Shown here piece after piece: positions 14,101 to 28,300 of a DNA stretch of 45,000 bases (positions within the stretch are counted from its first letter, which is position 1; each line of letters opens with the position of its first letter). The stretch comes from Tubiluchus corallicola (taxonomy: Eukaryota; Priapulida; Priapulimorpha; Priapulimorphida; Tubiluchidae). Location: the NCBI GenBank assembly GCA_030141605.1, contig JAQGDQ010000966.1, positions 1 through 45,000 of the forward strand. The letters are read 5' to 3'. The notes under the pieces are model-generated. The model worked only from the letters and a program-made list of their open reading frames with translations, ran no database searches and was not told the DNA's origin. A program made the translations under genes and the position numbers.

Positions 14101-17100
14101 TCACGAAGGATAGATTTCTTTGCGAAAGGTATGAAACAAACATGGAAAAAAATCTTTAACATTTGTGAAAATGTTCCTGGCGTCAAAAACAAAAATGGCG
14201 CCTGTCTAGAATCAACCTTCTTAACTTCTTTTATGACAGTACACAACAAAAGCGACACCTTGCTTCACTTCGCCTACAAGCCTAGCCTATTGTATCCCAA
14301 GGTAGGAATTTCTGGTAAACAAATGAAGTCTCTCTCTCTCACTCTCTCTCTCTCTTCTCTGTCCCTCTCTCCGTCTCTCTCTCCATCTCTTTCTCTCACT
14401 CTCTTTCTCTCTCTCCTTTCTCTCTGTTCTCCTTTGCTTTCTCACCATCTCTTTCTTTTTCCCTCCATCTCTCTCTCTCTCCCCAATGGCTTTGATATTT
14501 AATGAACCATATTTAGTGGAGTCCCGAAGTTTGACTACATTTTAGACCATAAGTTAAAATGTGTATGAGTGAAAAATCGTCCTGTTTTTCCATAACAAAC
14601 CGTTGTCCGATAAAAAATTTGGTGCAGCGGCAGACGAATTCAACATGATCACACAAACCTTTCTTTCCATTTCGGTTGCCAAACTTTCGCCGAAATCGGC
14701 ATCGAACGGAACCCTCTGAGCTAGCGCTTCGAACATGGCGGCGTACGTTTGGTAGCTGGGGGACATGCGATGCTGCTTCATCCATTCGAAGATTTCCCTT
14801 ACTGCTTCCGTATGACCCTTACAAATACGAACAGACAGTAAAGCTATGAAGTTGAACCCAGTTTATTTATCTGCCTAATTATTTTAACTCTGATCATCAA
14901 AAATCGCTCTGTAATTCTTTAATGACTCCATTATACATCTGCTTGCTTATGCACGACTATAACACACAACTTACAATATTGTTTGCAATGTAATTTTTGG
15001 TGTCCGGTTGTTCCCCCTTGCATGATACGCTTTTTGTTATGTAAATTATAACATCTGTATGCCTGTGCATGAAAATTAACGCCCATTTCAATATACTTCA
15101 ATATGCCAATATACAGATACACCCGATCTTCAGTTCCATTATTTTGATGATAATTTATTTTTTGACTGTCAAAAATTGTGCTTGTGTCATGAAATACATT
15201 TCAGTTGCAGTTGTTCTTATGTTTCCGTAGTCAGATTTTTATTTACAGTTCTTGTTTTGATTTTTTATTATACACTTCTTATTACTGCGTTATATGAGTT
15301 GTATGAATATGTTATATATAACACGGTATGAACATATCAATTTAATGTCATTTGTAAGAATCAAGTCCTAATTAAAAGCAGCATTAACACTGATACACTG
15401 TAGCACAACACTTATAAAAACATTCATCACTAACCTGTGGGCAGATGACCAATTGGTCTTTTGCTGCCCTTTCTTCACAATTTTTTTTCAAATTAATTGT
15501 AATATAATTGTATGTGTATTGCAAAATAAATAAAAAAAGTACACGGATTATAGATAATTATCAAAAACGAAAAAAGTAAGAAGAAGACTGCAATGCTCTT
15601 AAATCAAGTTGGTGCAAGTTGTACTGCAGTGAGTTTCATTTTCAAATTTATGTCAAATTCTGTTGTGTTATTTTTATGTTGTATTGTATTGTGTTGTATT
15701 GTATTGCATTGTACTGTAGTGACTTTCATTTATGTCTAATTTTCACTGATTGAAAAACTGTCAAAGCTTGAAAAAAGACGTTTGTCAAATTTGCTAATTT
15801 TCAAAAAGTTTTGCCATCTTCATTCTGTGTTGTTTATGGTAGTTATGATTTGACATTATGATTTGAAAAAGTAAGTTTGAATTTGAGTTTTTCAAAGTCA
15901 TGTGAAAATATTGTCCAATAAGTGATCTCATTTCTAATCACCATGTTATGCTACATCGCTACCACGTAGGGAGATTGCAATGCTCTTGATCAAGTTGTTA
16001 AATCCGCCTCAAAAATTATAGGAGTTGAACAGCAATCTATGGCATATTTGTATGAAACTAGGGTTGCAAAGAGAGCACACGTTATCATGAGAGATGAATT
16101 CCATCCAGGTAATAAATATTTTGAAATGATCCCCTCTGGCCGTAGATTCCGCTCAATTAACGCTAAAACCACAAGAAGTTTAAATTCTTTCTATCCAGTT
16201 GCAATTTGCACCATCAACAGTAAATTTCAGTAAATCTCCAATATTAATTCTTTATGTCACTTCAACTGTTTGAATTATTTGTATTAATCTCCTTGTTGTT
16301 TCTATAGGTCATTGCAGTACGTAAAACCACGAAAATTTCATTGTATGTAATATGTTATAATGACAATAAACCGCTTACTTACGTACTTAATAGAAAGAGA
16401 CTAGTGAAATGGAATACAGTGTTCCCTCGCTACCTCGCGGTTCGTTCATTGCGGACTCGCTGTTTCGTGGATTTTCAAAAATATTAATATAAAACTAGCA
16501 AAGGCCCCGCAAAAGATTTTGTGTAAAAAACCACGTGTAATCAATAATACGCGAACATCCTACCTAGTCCTCATTTATAACACAAAGCCCGTAACATCAT
16601 GCCTACTGTTTGTTTAACTAACACAAAGCCTGTAGCTTTTCGCTGAATTAAAGTTATAAGCAGAGTAGAGTACAATGGATGACGTCACAACAATGGCTTT
16701 GCGTCAGCAGTTTTCTAAGCGAAAATTGCCAAAAATAGAACATCTAATTAACTCGCCAGTGCTCCTCTCGGTGGACCTGCCCTAAAATGTGGCTCACATC
16801 ATCGTGTAGCCCTGTCCTTCCTCTTTGTAAAGAGCCATATATCTTCTTCCGAGAGTCCCACCGGGCGACGTTAGAACGTTTTTCCCGCAGGCTGTTTGGC
16901 TAAAATTTCGAAAAAATCGCGAGTTGTGTCCGGGAAAACGCCCGTTACGGGACACCGTAGCCCTCTCGCGAATTCTAAATAGGCCTATGACACCCACCGC
17001 TGAACTGTCTATCTATCTATATCCAATACCCCCCTCGGCCCGTTCCCGTTCTCTACATCTCAGGCGTATAACTTTTGTAAAAAACGGCCGAAAAATGGCC

Positions 17101-17223
17101 ATTTCCTCGCGGTGGGCCCCATTCGAAAAATAAACCCCCAATGAGACGACACTAGATCGAGACGTTTCGTTTGATATATAGATAGCCGCAAATGGTGCCC
17201 TCGTCGAAGCTGTAGCCTCGAAT

Positions 17224-17258
<35 letters not shown>

Positions 17259-20200
17259 ATTCTCTTATATTAATATTCTTGGTATATATATATATATATA
17301 TATATACCAAGAATATTAATATAAGAGAATAGATATTTATCGCGGTAATTTCGCTGTTTCGCGGGTTTTTGCGGTACTCCGTCTAAAGTGTTTTTGCACC
17401 TGCGTAGTACATATTGTACAGTAATGTACAGTATTGTACAGTAATGTATAGATGAATTTTGCATAAAAAAATCACAAAATATATAAAAATATATTAAAAA
17501 TATTAATTCTAATATTAAAAGAATATTATAAATCATAAAAATTACCATTTACAGTAAACAGTGTATTTATTTGGCGGATGAATATACGCCAAAAACGAAA
17601 TGTAGTACTTGCGCCCGCTTGAGATGCCACTTGCCGACGCGAGATTGTACACAACACACGATTGGTTGATTGATGGAAAGCTTTTTAAAAGGTACATGTA
17701 CAGCACGGGAAAAGTTATTAAGGGGATGGGAAAGGGTTATGTATAAGAGTGTGGGGAGGGTTTATAAAAACTTAAATAATGTATAACTACTAAAACAAAT
17801 ATAGCGTCCTAATTTCGCAGAAATTCACTTATCGTAGGTGGGCCTGAAACAGAACACCCGCGATAAGTGAGGGAACACTGTACATCAGTTTAAGGCACGC
17901 AATTACGTCAATTAACTAGTGGACGTTTTTGTTTGTGTCAAAATCTGTGGTAAGATTCCGGCTTTTCTAGTGGGAGATACTTTATATGAGAGTAAACTTA
18001 AAGGAAAGCGTAGTTAGCAGCAAATAAAAATTTCATCTCCGTAGGCCCCATGTACAAAACACAATTTTACTTTCTGCAAAAACGTAGCAAACCTTTTTTG
18101 CAGTTTAGCCAGTTGATTTACGTTTTGTTTTGTAAAAGAAGCAAAAATGCTGGTAATTCCCTAGTCATGCCTGACTGTGCTTGTGGTTCAAGATTAGAGA
18201 TTAGATGCCTGACTGTCCAAATTACACTCATATTAGAACAATTACGATTGATAAATTGATGTAGACATTGTCACATGTAAATATTGACATTGTTACACAG
18301 TGTAACAATGCTAACCGTTATTGGCGGAAATGAACAATTATGTTATGAATTAAACAGTAAAATTTTTGAACGTGTACAAAACTATATGTGTGCTGCGCAG
18401 CATAATCATCTATAAGTCGGCAATTAAACTTTTCCGTATCACATATCCCGAATCTTCATTTCATGAGGATCATTTTGACACCAAGCTCATCGCTCTATGT
18501 TATTTCTAAGCTGAGATAATCCACTTTGAAACTGAGGTGCAGGCTACGCACTGAAAAACATAATCTTGAGAAAATCACTGTGAAAGTTAGCCATTGCGTT
18601 TTGTCGCGTCTCTACAAAACACTTGGCAACTGCACAAATGCTGGTTGCTATGGACGTTGCAAGAACACGTTGAAGTTCTGCTTAAATCCAGTAGATTCTG
18701 ACAAAGATTTGGGCTTGGAAACAGGAAAAACCCGAAGCAAAATGGCTGCTTCCACAAGCTACTATTGGAGTTTAAAAAAATACAAGTTTTTTGCAATTGC
18801 AGTACTAGTTTCTAGACAGGAAAGTTGGTAAGAAGTTATAAAATTAAATTGTTAGTATTTTTTGAACATTTTCTTCATAATTTGATGCTAAAATATAAAA
18901 GCCCAACATATTTAGCGCCTGTCTCTACAAAATATGAAAAATTGACAATTGACCAAATTTTGGGTCATTCTACTTTGATCCATAACGTAGTTTTAACTAT
19001 GCCGACATATGGACGGTTTTGGTTCACAAGCACACATATTAAACCTTTTTGGCCCAGCCTCGAGCTAGAAGGTTATAGATTTCAAGATTTTTCACGTTGA
19101 TTTTGCCCTGTTTTTGTAGATAATGATGCACCATGGCATGAGCTTGTTCAACCTGCAGAAGAAAAAACAAACGATATTTGAATTGAAACTCAACACTGTC
19201 TAACACGTCATCAGGGAGACAATAAAAATACTTCTGTTTCCGTCTAATCACCAGGGGTAATATTTTTTTATCAAAAATTGGCCGGAAGTTTTATAATTTT
19301 TTTTTGTACGTTAATATGCTCACTTGACGCTGTCACCTAAAAGGGTATTTTTCTAATTTAAAACATAAAGAACGCAATAATTATCATAACATCATTCTTT
19401 CGAGGAACGCAGGATGCAGCCATGTTTTTGCGCGGCTAACTCTCGGCCAGGGTTGCTGTTTTGTATTATACTTATTGTATTGGATGCTAAAAAGCCATCG
19501 AATTTTCCATCAAATTGGAGTATCAATGGCCAAGTAGTGTTGCCGCTTATACTATAAATATATCAGAACAGTTTTTGTCGTTACAAATGACACTGAAATC
19601 AAATCGACAAATAATCAATCAAATTGCCAACCTTTCCAATGCTAATGGACACGTCGACGAAAGCTCTAAATTGAGCGACCGATTGCAGGTGCTTGTGGGT
19701 CGCTAACGTCTCTCTTTTCTCCGCCGCGTCGTCCGACTTTGCCGCCACGTCGCCGAATTCTTCATCGTTTGCGGTGCTCAACTCCGCGACCTCGTTTATT
19801 CTTTCTTCTGAGGCGTCAACCGCGTGCTCGACAAGCTCCGCGTCTTCCACGTCTTTGTCGAGGTCACCGGACCGAATCTGCGAGACGTCTTCTACCATGC
19901 CGGCTTGCACGGCCGGTTCAGCGGCGTCGGCTATCTGTTTTTGTGTACCTTGTTCAGCTGTGCTGCGATTCTCCAACTTTTGCAGTACCTAAAGGAAACA
20001 ATGAGATGGAAAATAGTATAACTAGCCAAGATCCTGCAAAAGATTTTGCGCATAAAAACACACATCATCGACAATGCGCGAGCATGCTACATAGTTACTG
20101 GCAGATCCAATCCACAGATTATTTCCGACTTTGAAATCCTAATTATATATGAACCCTACTTACGTTGAGTGAATATACAACACAGTAGCATCAATTACTG

Positions 20201-23200
20201 ATCACAGTATTTGCACTGCGTGCAGTGATGAAATATATGATTAGTTTGTTCAAGTATGAAATGCGAATGTGGCTCCATCTATGAAGCGTTTTAGTCAGGG
20301 GAGTATCAAGACTTTATGACGACCTAGGCTAATAGTTCTGTCCCATCTCTATTGTGAATTTATGATTGTTTATGTAATGAGCAGATTAAACAATTACTTG
20401 TGGTGTATTAGATACACTATTAACCTGGTTTCTATATGGTTATCATTAATTGCATGCATACGCGTAAATTGAAGTAGGCCGTGCAACTTTTTGTTGTGTA
20501 ATACCTTGCACCTGTTTGTTATGTGGCACTTATATAAAATCAGAGTTCTGTAACTGCCTGTGGTGTATGAAAGTATACAGATATTCCGAGGAGAATAAGA
20601 ATTTTTTCTAAAATGTGACGCCCTCAAAACTTGGTGCCCTAGACTGTAGCCTAGTTAGCCTAGTGGTGGATACATGCCTGGGTTCAATTTACGAGAATGA
20701 TGCTTTACTGCACCTTAGAGTGCCTGTGCTTCCACAGTTGCTGCTGCAGCTTCTTCAGCTTCCTCTCTGAAAGCGTCTTGGCAAACGTCTTGGAAAATGG
20801 AGAAACTGGAGAGCTTTCTTGTGCGACTTGTGACTGCAGCACTGAAAAGAAATACATGGGTGGCACTAAAACTTTGCTGCACAATACATGGGTGGCACTA
20901 AAACTTTGCTGTACAATACATGGGTGGCACTAAAACTTTGCTGTACAATACATGGGTGGCACTAAAACTTTGCTGTATAATACACGGGTGGCACTAAAAC
21001 TTTGCTGTACAATACATGGGTGGCACTAAAACTGCAGTTCAATATATGGGTGGCACTAAAACTTTGCTGTACAATACATGGGTGGAACTAAAGCTTCTGT
21101 ACAATATATGGGAGGCACTAAAACTACTGTACAATACATGGGTGGCACTAAAACTTTTCTGTACAATACATGGGTGGAACTAAAGCTGCTGTACAATACA
21201 TGGCTGGCACTAAAACTTTGCTGTACAATACATGGGTGGAACTAAAGCTGCTGTACAATATATGGGTGGCACTAAACCTTTGCTGAAAAATACATGTGTG
21301 GCACTAAAACTTAGCTGTACAATACATGGTTGGCAATAAAACTTCGCTGTAAAATACATGTGTGGCACTAAAACTTTGCTGTACACTACATGTGTGGCAC
21401 TAAAACTTTGCTGTACAATACATGGGCGGCACTAAAACTTTGCTGTACAATACATGAGTGGAACTAAAACTGCTGTACAATACATTGGTGGCACTAAAAC
21501 TCTGCTGTACAATATATGGGTGGCAATAAAACTACTGTACAATACATGGGCGGCACTAAAACTGCAGTACAATACATGGGTGGCACTAAAACTTTGAAGT
21601 AAAATTCATGGGTGGCACTAAAATTTGTTTAGGAATTATTTTAGACTTCCCCTTTCTTCCCTTTCCTATAACGTAACATTATATCGTAGCTATTTTGAAT
21701 TTCAGGATTCTAGCACCTGTTTTTAAAAATCTACATATTACCTTCTTCATTACAAACTTACCTGCTTTAAGCTGCTTTTTGGCTTCGGCTATTTCCGTTG
21801 TGATCTCGCATGGCTTCGCTTCTACTGTGGGCAACGCAGTTTCCTCTTTCGCTTGTTGCTCAACATCTTTCTGGACGGCCTTCTCTTTCTTGCGTTTCGA
21901 CCTCGGTTTCTTCGGCTTTGCGCTCGGCTGTTGCAGCTTGGCTTCGCTTTGTGATACAATTTGTCTACCGGGTTGTTTGGCAGAAATGGCTTCAAAAGAA
22001 AAATAAAGTATACAAAACAAATTTTCTAAACTAATTCGGGTTGTGTGGCCGAGTGGTTTAGATGTTGGACTGCAGCCACGTGGTCTTGAGTTCAATACTA
22101 GCGGCTGCCAATGTCAGGGCATATACATGTTATTCGTTATTTGTGTGCTCACATAGCAAAATTATTGGCAAGTAAGCTTCTCTAGTTATTCACGTATCCT
22201 GAATCTCCATTTCATGATCATTTCAACACGCCTACCATTGTAGAAATTGCGGTTAGTTTGTGACGTAAGAGCGATCGCTATATTCAGTTGCTGTTAATTA
22301 ACATTTCTAAGCTAATTATTCAAACATTAGAAACAACTGCTAACTCTTATAGGCAAGAAAATGTAAATTTTGGACAGTATATTAAAATAAGATTGAGTCT
22401 AATGAATTGTCCGGTTTTCCTTTAATAAGCGGTACAGTTTTGGATGCACGGGGTGGATTGATTTTAAATGAGTGCAACGCTTGAGAAGAGGAAATGAACA
22501 GTAATCCTATAATCAGTGACAACTGATTAATCTTAAAATGTTAAAATACGTGCTTGCACAGAAAAATCGTCCATAAGTTGGCAATTATGCTTTTCTAGTT
22601 ATTCACATATCCTGAATCTCAATTTCTAAGCTGAGATAATCCACGTTGAAGTTGAGGTGCAGGCTACGCACTGAAAAACATAATCTTAAGAAAATCACTG
22701 TTAAAGTCAGCCATTGTTTTTAGCACTTCTACACAACACTTAGCAACCTCGCAAAAGTTGGTTGCTATGGACTTTGCAAGAGCACATTGAAGCCATATAA
22801 GAATCCAGTAGATGGCTCCTCAAGACAAAGAACTGGGCTTGACAACAGAAAAAACCCAAAGCAAAATGTATAAATACATTCCCTCTATTTGCAGGAATAT
22901 GTTAAAAATTTCTAAAAGCATTTAAAGCATTTAAAAAGTCTTAAACATATTCACACACGCACGCACGCACGCATGCACACAGACACACACACATGTAATT
23001 TAGAATGTAATGCATTGGGCGCAATGAACGACAACAATCATACACAATACACATAGTTACAGATTATAATCCGTCACAACAAACTTAGACAATAAAAGGT
23101 AGCGAAATATATTTTAAAACATAGTAACGAAATCTACACGCATTACACACAATGAAAAACACGTGTACAATTATTAATGCAATTAAACATAATCATAAAT

Positions 23201-25286
23201 AAAAACAAAAAAAACAGCATGCGGGTAACAATGATTGGGACCACCTTGGAAATAAGTACTGAGTTACCTAACATTTTTCCTTTGACCAAATATTTTTCAG
23301 TTTGCTGATGACACCACATTCTTTTTCAATTTCAATCAGTTCAGCATTACCAACATAAATAACAGTTTTAACAGACATTTCTAACTGGTTTGAATCCAGC
23401 AACTAATCTCTTAATCCCACTAAAACTAAGTGCATTCTATTTCGCTCCAAAAATAAACCGATTCCTTTACATTGCTAGGGATAAGAATGACAAATTGCAA
23501 AAAACTCTGAAACAGGTCGGGGGTTTGAGGGGAGTGTAGGACCTCATGGGGGTTCAAGGGGGCAAAGCCCCCGTTGCAGCCAGCAAGAAATTGCAATTTT
23601 GTGACCATAGAGAGCTTCTAAGTGGACTTAAAATACCAGTTACCTTGTTTCATGCATAATTCAAAATACCCAACTATCAAGGATACATCATACCTAATTG
23701 TCTCAAAAACACCTAAGTACTGGCCGCTCCTATGCAAAAGTACATAAAAACTGTCCGCAATTGACTCAAATAACTCCGCACAATTGATTCTATATTTCTG
23801 TACGTAGAGATATACACGTGGTTACACTGATGTACGTGATGTAACCACAGTGACGGCCTGCCAACTAGCGGTCAGTTTGTGAAATAATGTAATGGGGCCG
23901 TAAAAATTTTCTCAACGAATTTACGCGATTTACAGAATTGGCACTACTGGTCTTCCAAAACCACAGAATTCCGCGTATCCGCGGAAAATTCTCATCCCTG
24001 TATATTGATGGACTGCCTATAGAACGTGTTCAGTCTACCAGATTAGTCTAAACAGTACTAGATAATATCTCTGTTATAATTTGTTCTGTTCTTGTCAAAC
24101 AGTTAAATAGTTTGTTGTTGCTTATATAGTGTGTATATGAGTCATTTCTGTTGTACTGTTACCTCACTAGTCATTGCTGTTACCTTGTCATTTCTGTTAT
24201 TGCCCAAAATTTCTCTATAGTTCTGAAACACTGTCTTTCCTGTCGCAGATGCAAGCATTTAATTTACTATTAATTTTGATTGGTAGTTTTAAACTTTAGT
24301 TTTTCATTACCACTTAGTCAGTGCTGACATCTGTTTGTACACTTGGAAGTTTTCAATATATGTATGTACTTACTACTGCTATATGTTTGTATGGAACTGG
24401 GTTACTGGGCATCTCCGTGAATGTAGTAGTTTCTCACACTTGGTAGCAAGATTAGAGGACAAGCAATAGTCTTAAACAGTTGTGTGGTTATAATAACGTT
24501 TTGACTCAGGTGTGGCTGATGGATTTACTTTAAATTTTGTTTACTACTGTTGATTATGTTTACCATTTTCGTGTATATGTGGACTGATTATGAGACTATG
24601 ATTTTGAGTAAAATATAGATTGCAAAGTTAAACCATGTTTTCATCAAGTGATTTCATCTGTTTAACACGAACATCGCAACTACAAAAACAGTCTGATAAA
24701 CCTGCCAATGTCGGTTGTTAGCTCTCCCCAAAACACAACAGCGACAACTTTAGCGTCACAACATTTCCTGAGCAATGAAGTGTTACATCTAATTCATTTT
24801 TATTACCATTACATTCCTACAATGTGATATGTTTTCATCCTTCCTCATGAATGAGCTACGTCCATTCAAGATGCATGTCAGATGCAAACACTGCCCAGCA
24901 AATGTGAAAACCAGTTCAACATATAAAAATGTTGCATTTGTATAAAAATTTGACCAGATATTTATAGCAAGGGACAAAAAATATATTTTATGCGACAATT
25001 GGTTTATGACACTGCTTGATGTTTATAGGTTGTATTGCATACCTCATGTCTGTAACAGTAATGACAAAAGTAATTATTCAGATGACTTTAAAATGGTCAT
25101 AGTAAATTTCTATGTGTTTTGAGCTCTGTCAGTATCCTTTTTGTATACAAGGGAACCTTATTAATAACAGGGAAGAATAACTTTAAGAACATCTTTCCAG
25201 TCATTTGGCAGATTTTTTCACATCTGTCTTGCACGTTCTGTAGAGAATGACCCATTTACAAGAATTATATCGATTAACACTAGCAG

Positions 25287-25347
<61 letters not shown>

Positions 25348-28300
25348 GTTACGTTAGTAGAAGGACAGCAGAAAAGTGAGAGTCCTATTAAATACATGTA
25401 AAACTAGATGTACTACGTGATTACCATGGGAATTGTGGAGGGATGGTGGCAAAAGAGTACCAATTAAATTTCATGCAGATATGCATCAGTAATAGCAGAC
25501 GTTTTCAGTGCTGTTTAGTACTACGAGTACTTAGTAGTAGTACTGATTAGAGTAGTAGTAGACTGACTTAGATAATTTTATGGATAAATTTAACTTACTT
25601 AGTAGCAGAATGACTTGAAGCTGAAGTTTTGAAGTTTTATTATTATCACATTCAGTATAATGTAATGGCATTAAGCACACAGTGACATCAAAATTGTTCC
25701 ATCATACTGTATTAAATTGTTATGTTTCATACACTATCGTTATCATAAAAGAATACAGTTATACCTCAGTTTTCGACCATAATTCGAGTTTAAAAAGTGT
25801 TTGAAAACCGATCTGGTTGAGTACCGAATCATTTATTCTCATATGAAATAATGTAAAAGCAAATAATCCGTTCTCAAGCACCAAATGAACTGTAAAGTAT
25901 TACTAAAACGAAATATAATAATGCAAAAATGCTTATTTAGACAGTAGATGTGATATTATTGATATGAAAAACATAATAGAATTCCTTAAAAAGAAAAACA
26001 TAATTATTCCTGCATGAAAAAACCTTACGTGTTGGTAGCAGTGTGATGGTATACGTAAGCAAGAGCAGAAACACGTGTGTGACTACTCTTGGGTGCGGTC
26101 GGTTACGTTCGGCTCTACTCTGCTCGCTGCACATGCGTTCATCATGTGCTTGGCGGTTGGTCGAAATTCTGGTCGAAAGCGGAGGCAATTTCAGCTGGAA
26201 TTTTCTGGTTGAAAATCGATTTGTACGAGTACTGAGATGTTCCAAAACCGAGGTATGACTGTAATTGTACTGCAGTGGGTTAGAGAAGCAAAGGCTTGTA
26301 TAAGCCCACTGTCATGTGAACTCGATAAAAAAAGAATGGATGAGTGAAAAGAAAGAACAAAAAAATCATTTCGTATTTTTCATTTCATTTTAATGCTTCT
26401 TTGTTGCATAGCCTATTTAGCTATTTCGCTTTCAAGTTTAATTTATTCCCCCATAAATTTATGTTAACAGTTGATTTTGCTAACCTACTTCATAACTATA
26501 TTACACTTTTAATTAGCAGCACTACAAATTTTTTACAAGTTACACTAACCTAAGAAGGGTAGCTGACTCGATGACCAATTGATCTTTCACTACCCCTTCT
26601 CCTGCACCCCCCTAACTCTTTCCTTTATGCGTAATTTATCCTTTTTAATTAATAACTATAAAATAATAGTCTATTTGTATTCTGGTGTAAATGAGGAGAT
26701 AAATAAAAATGTCTATGTCTATGCCTATGTTAACTTAATAAATGGCATAAACGAACACAAAAAAGATAATTTAAAGAAAGAAAAAATATGGAAACACAAA
26801 AATGAGAAAATGAATGAAAGTTATTAATGAGAATTATCTATACATAATTTTCAAAATAAAATTTAGATGCCTTCAAAGTGGGATTGGCAAGTTTATATAT
26901 AAATTAGCTTGTTTGTCCAATTTTTTTAAATCATTATAGCTTTTACATAAAAGTTGATTTAATTCATTTATTAATTAATTCATCGTTCAGAGACATTGGT
27001 CATGGAGAAGACTCAAAATCGCAACTGTAACGTAAAAGAAGAGACGGGGTGGCAAAAAGACCAAGGGCCACCAAGTCAACCACCCCTATCCAAACTGAAG
27101 AAAATTAAGTGACCTGTTAGTAGTAGTAGTAGTAGTAGTAAATCTCCAGTAGTTATAATATAACTTTTGAGACAAATAGTTCTTCGACTGTAATTGCGAC
27201 AAATTGCACATTTAATAGATTGTCATCAACACCTAGGTGACTCCACTGGCAAGTTTTCTCACTATAATATATAATCCAGCATCCTTGTTATAGGCATGTT
27301 CCAATTAGCACGGTGATTAAATTTCAATGGATGATGTTCATAGTGTCTATCTAATTTTGATTTAAATAAATTTACAGATGTTGCTGTTCTCACATCACAG
27401 GGCAATCTATTCCAGATTTCTGGCATCGTACAAGAAAAATAGTCGTATTTACCAGTTTTGTGTGCAGTTCTTGATTTATGAAGAATAGGACCTGATCTTG
27501 CTGTACGATGTACTTCTAATTTAACAGGACAATCATCACAGCTGTAAACTCCAGATACATATTTGTATACATCAATTAGTTGGCCACGTAAACGTCTAAA
27601 AGCTAATGTAGTTAAACCTATTCGTTTTAACTGACTTTCATACGTCAAGTTCATTAGTTCCGGTAACATGTTGAAAGCTCTCATTTGGACAGTTTCGACT
27701 GGGTCCACTATATATGCCCTAGGACTATTCCAAATACTACTTCCATACTCCACTTTTGATCGCACAAGTGCCACATATAGAAGCTTGAAAGTTTGCAGAT
27801 CTAGGTACTTGAAATTCCTCCTTATTAAAGCATTGTTTCGTTTGGCACTCTTTATGATTTCTGCTATGTGATCTTTAAAATTTAGTTTATTATCAAGTAA
27901 TAATCCAAGGTCTTTCTCACAAGCACTAAAGTCCAATTCTGCCGGAATGCCACTTGCATCATACATTTTGTATTTATATTCATATCCTGCTCCCACAGAT
28001 ACAACCTTACACTTGTTGGGATGGAACTGCATACCATTTTCAACTGCCCAATCACAGAGCCCTTCTAGATCCAAATGAAGATCATTACAGCTGGTAAAAG
28101 AATCAGATTCAGACCAGATTTTGCTGTCGTCGGCAAAAAGACGAAGAGAATTACTCACACAACTAGGCAAGTCATTTATAAATACCACAAATAAACAAAG
28201 ACCTAATACCGAACCTTGCGGTACACCACTAGTAATCAAGGACTCAGTCGATTTGTAACCATCAACACACGTACATTGACTTCTATTTCCTAAGAAGTTT

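Noticed and set aside
19693-20134. Plus-strand ORFs of 99 and 131 codons
   Set aside because: Shadows of POLRMT exon 4 on the opposite strand; the minus-strand frame has splice sites and homology.
22038-22110. Functional tRNA-Ser gene
   Set aside because: The variable arm is reduced, the B box is degraded and the acceptor stem pairs poorly, so it is kept only as a SINE/pseudogene.
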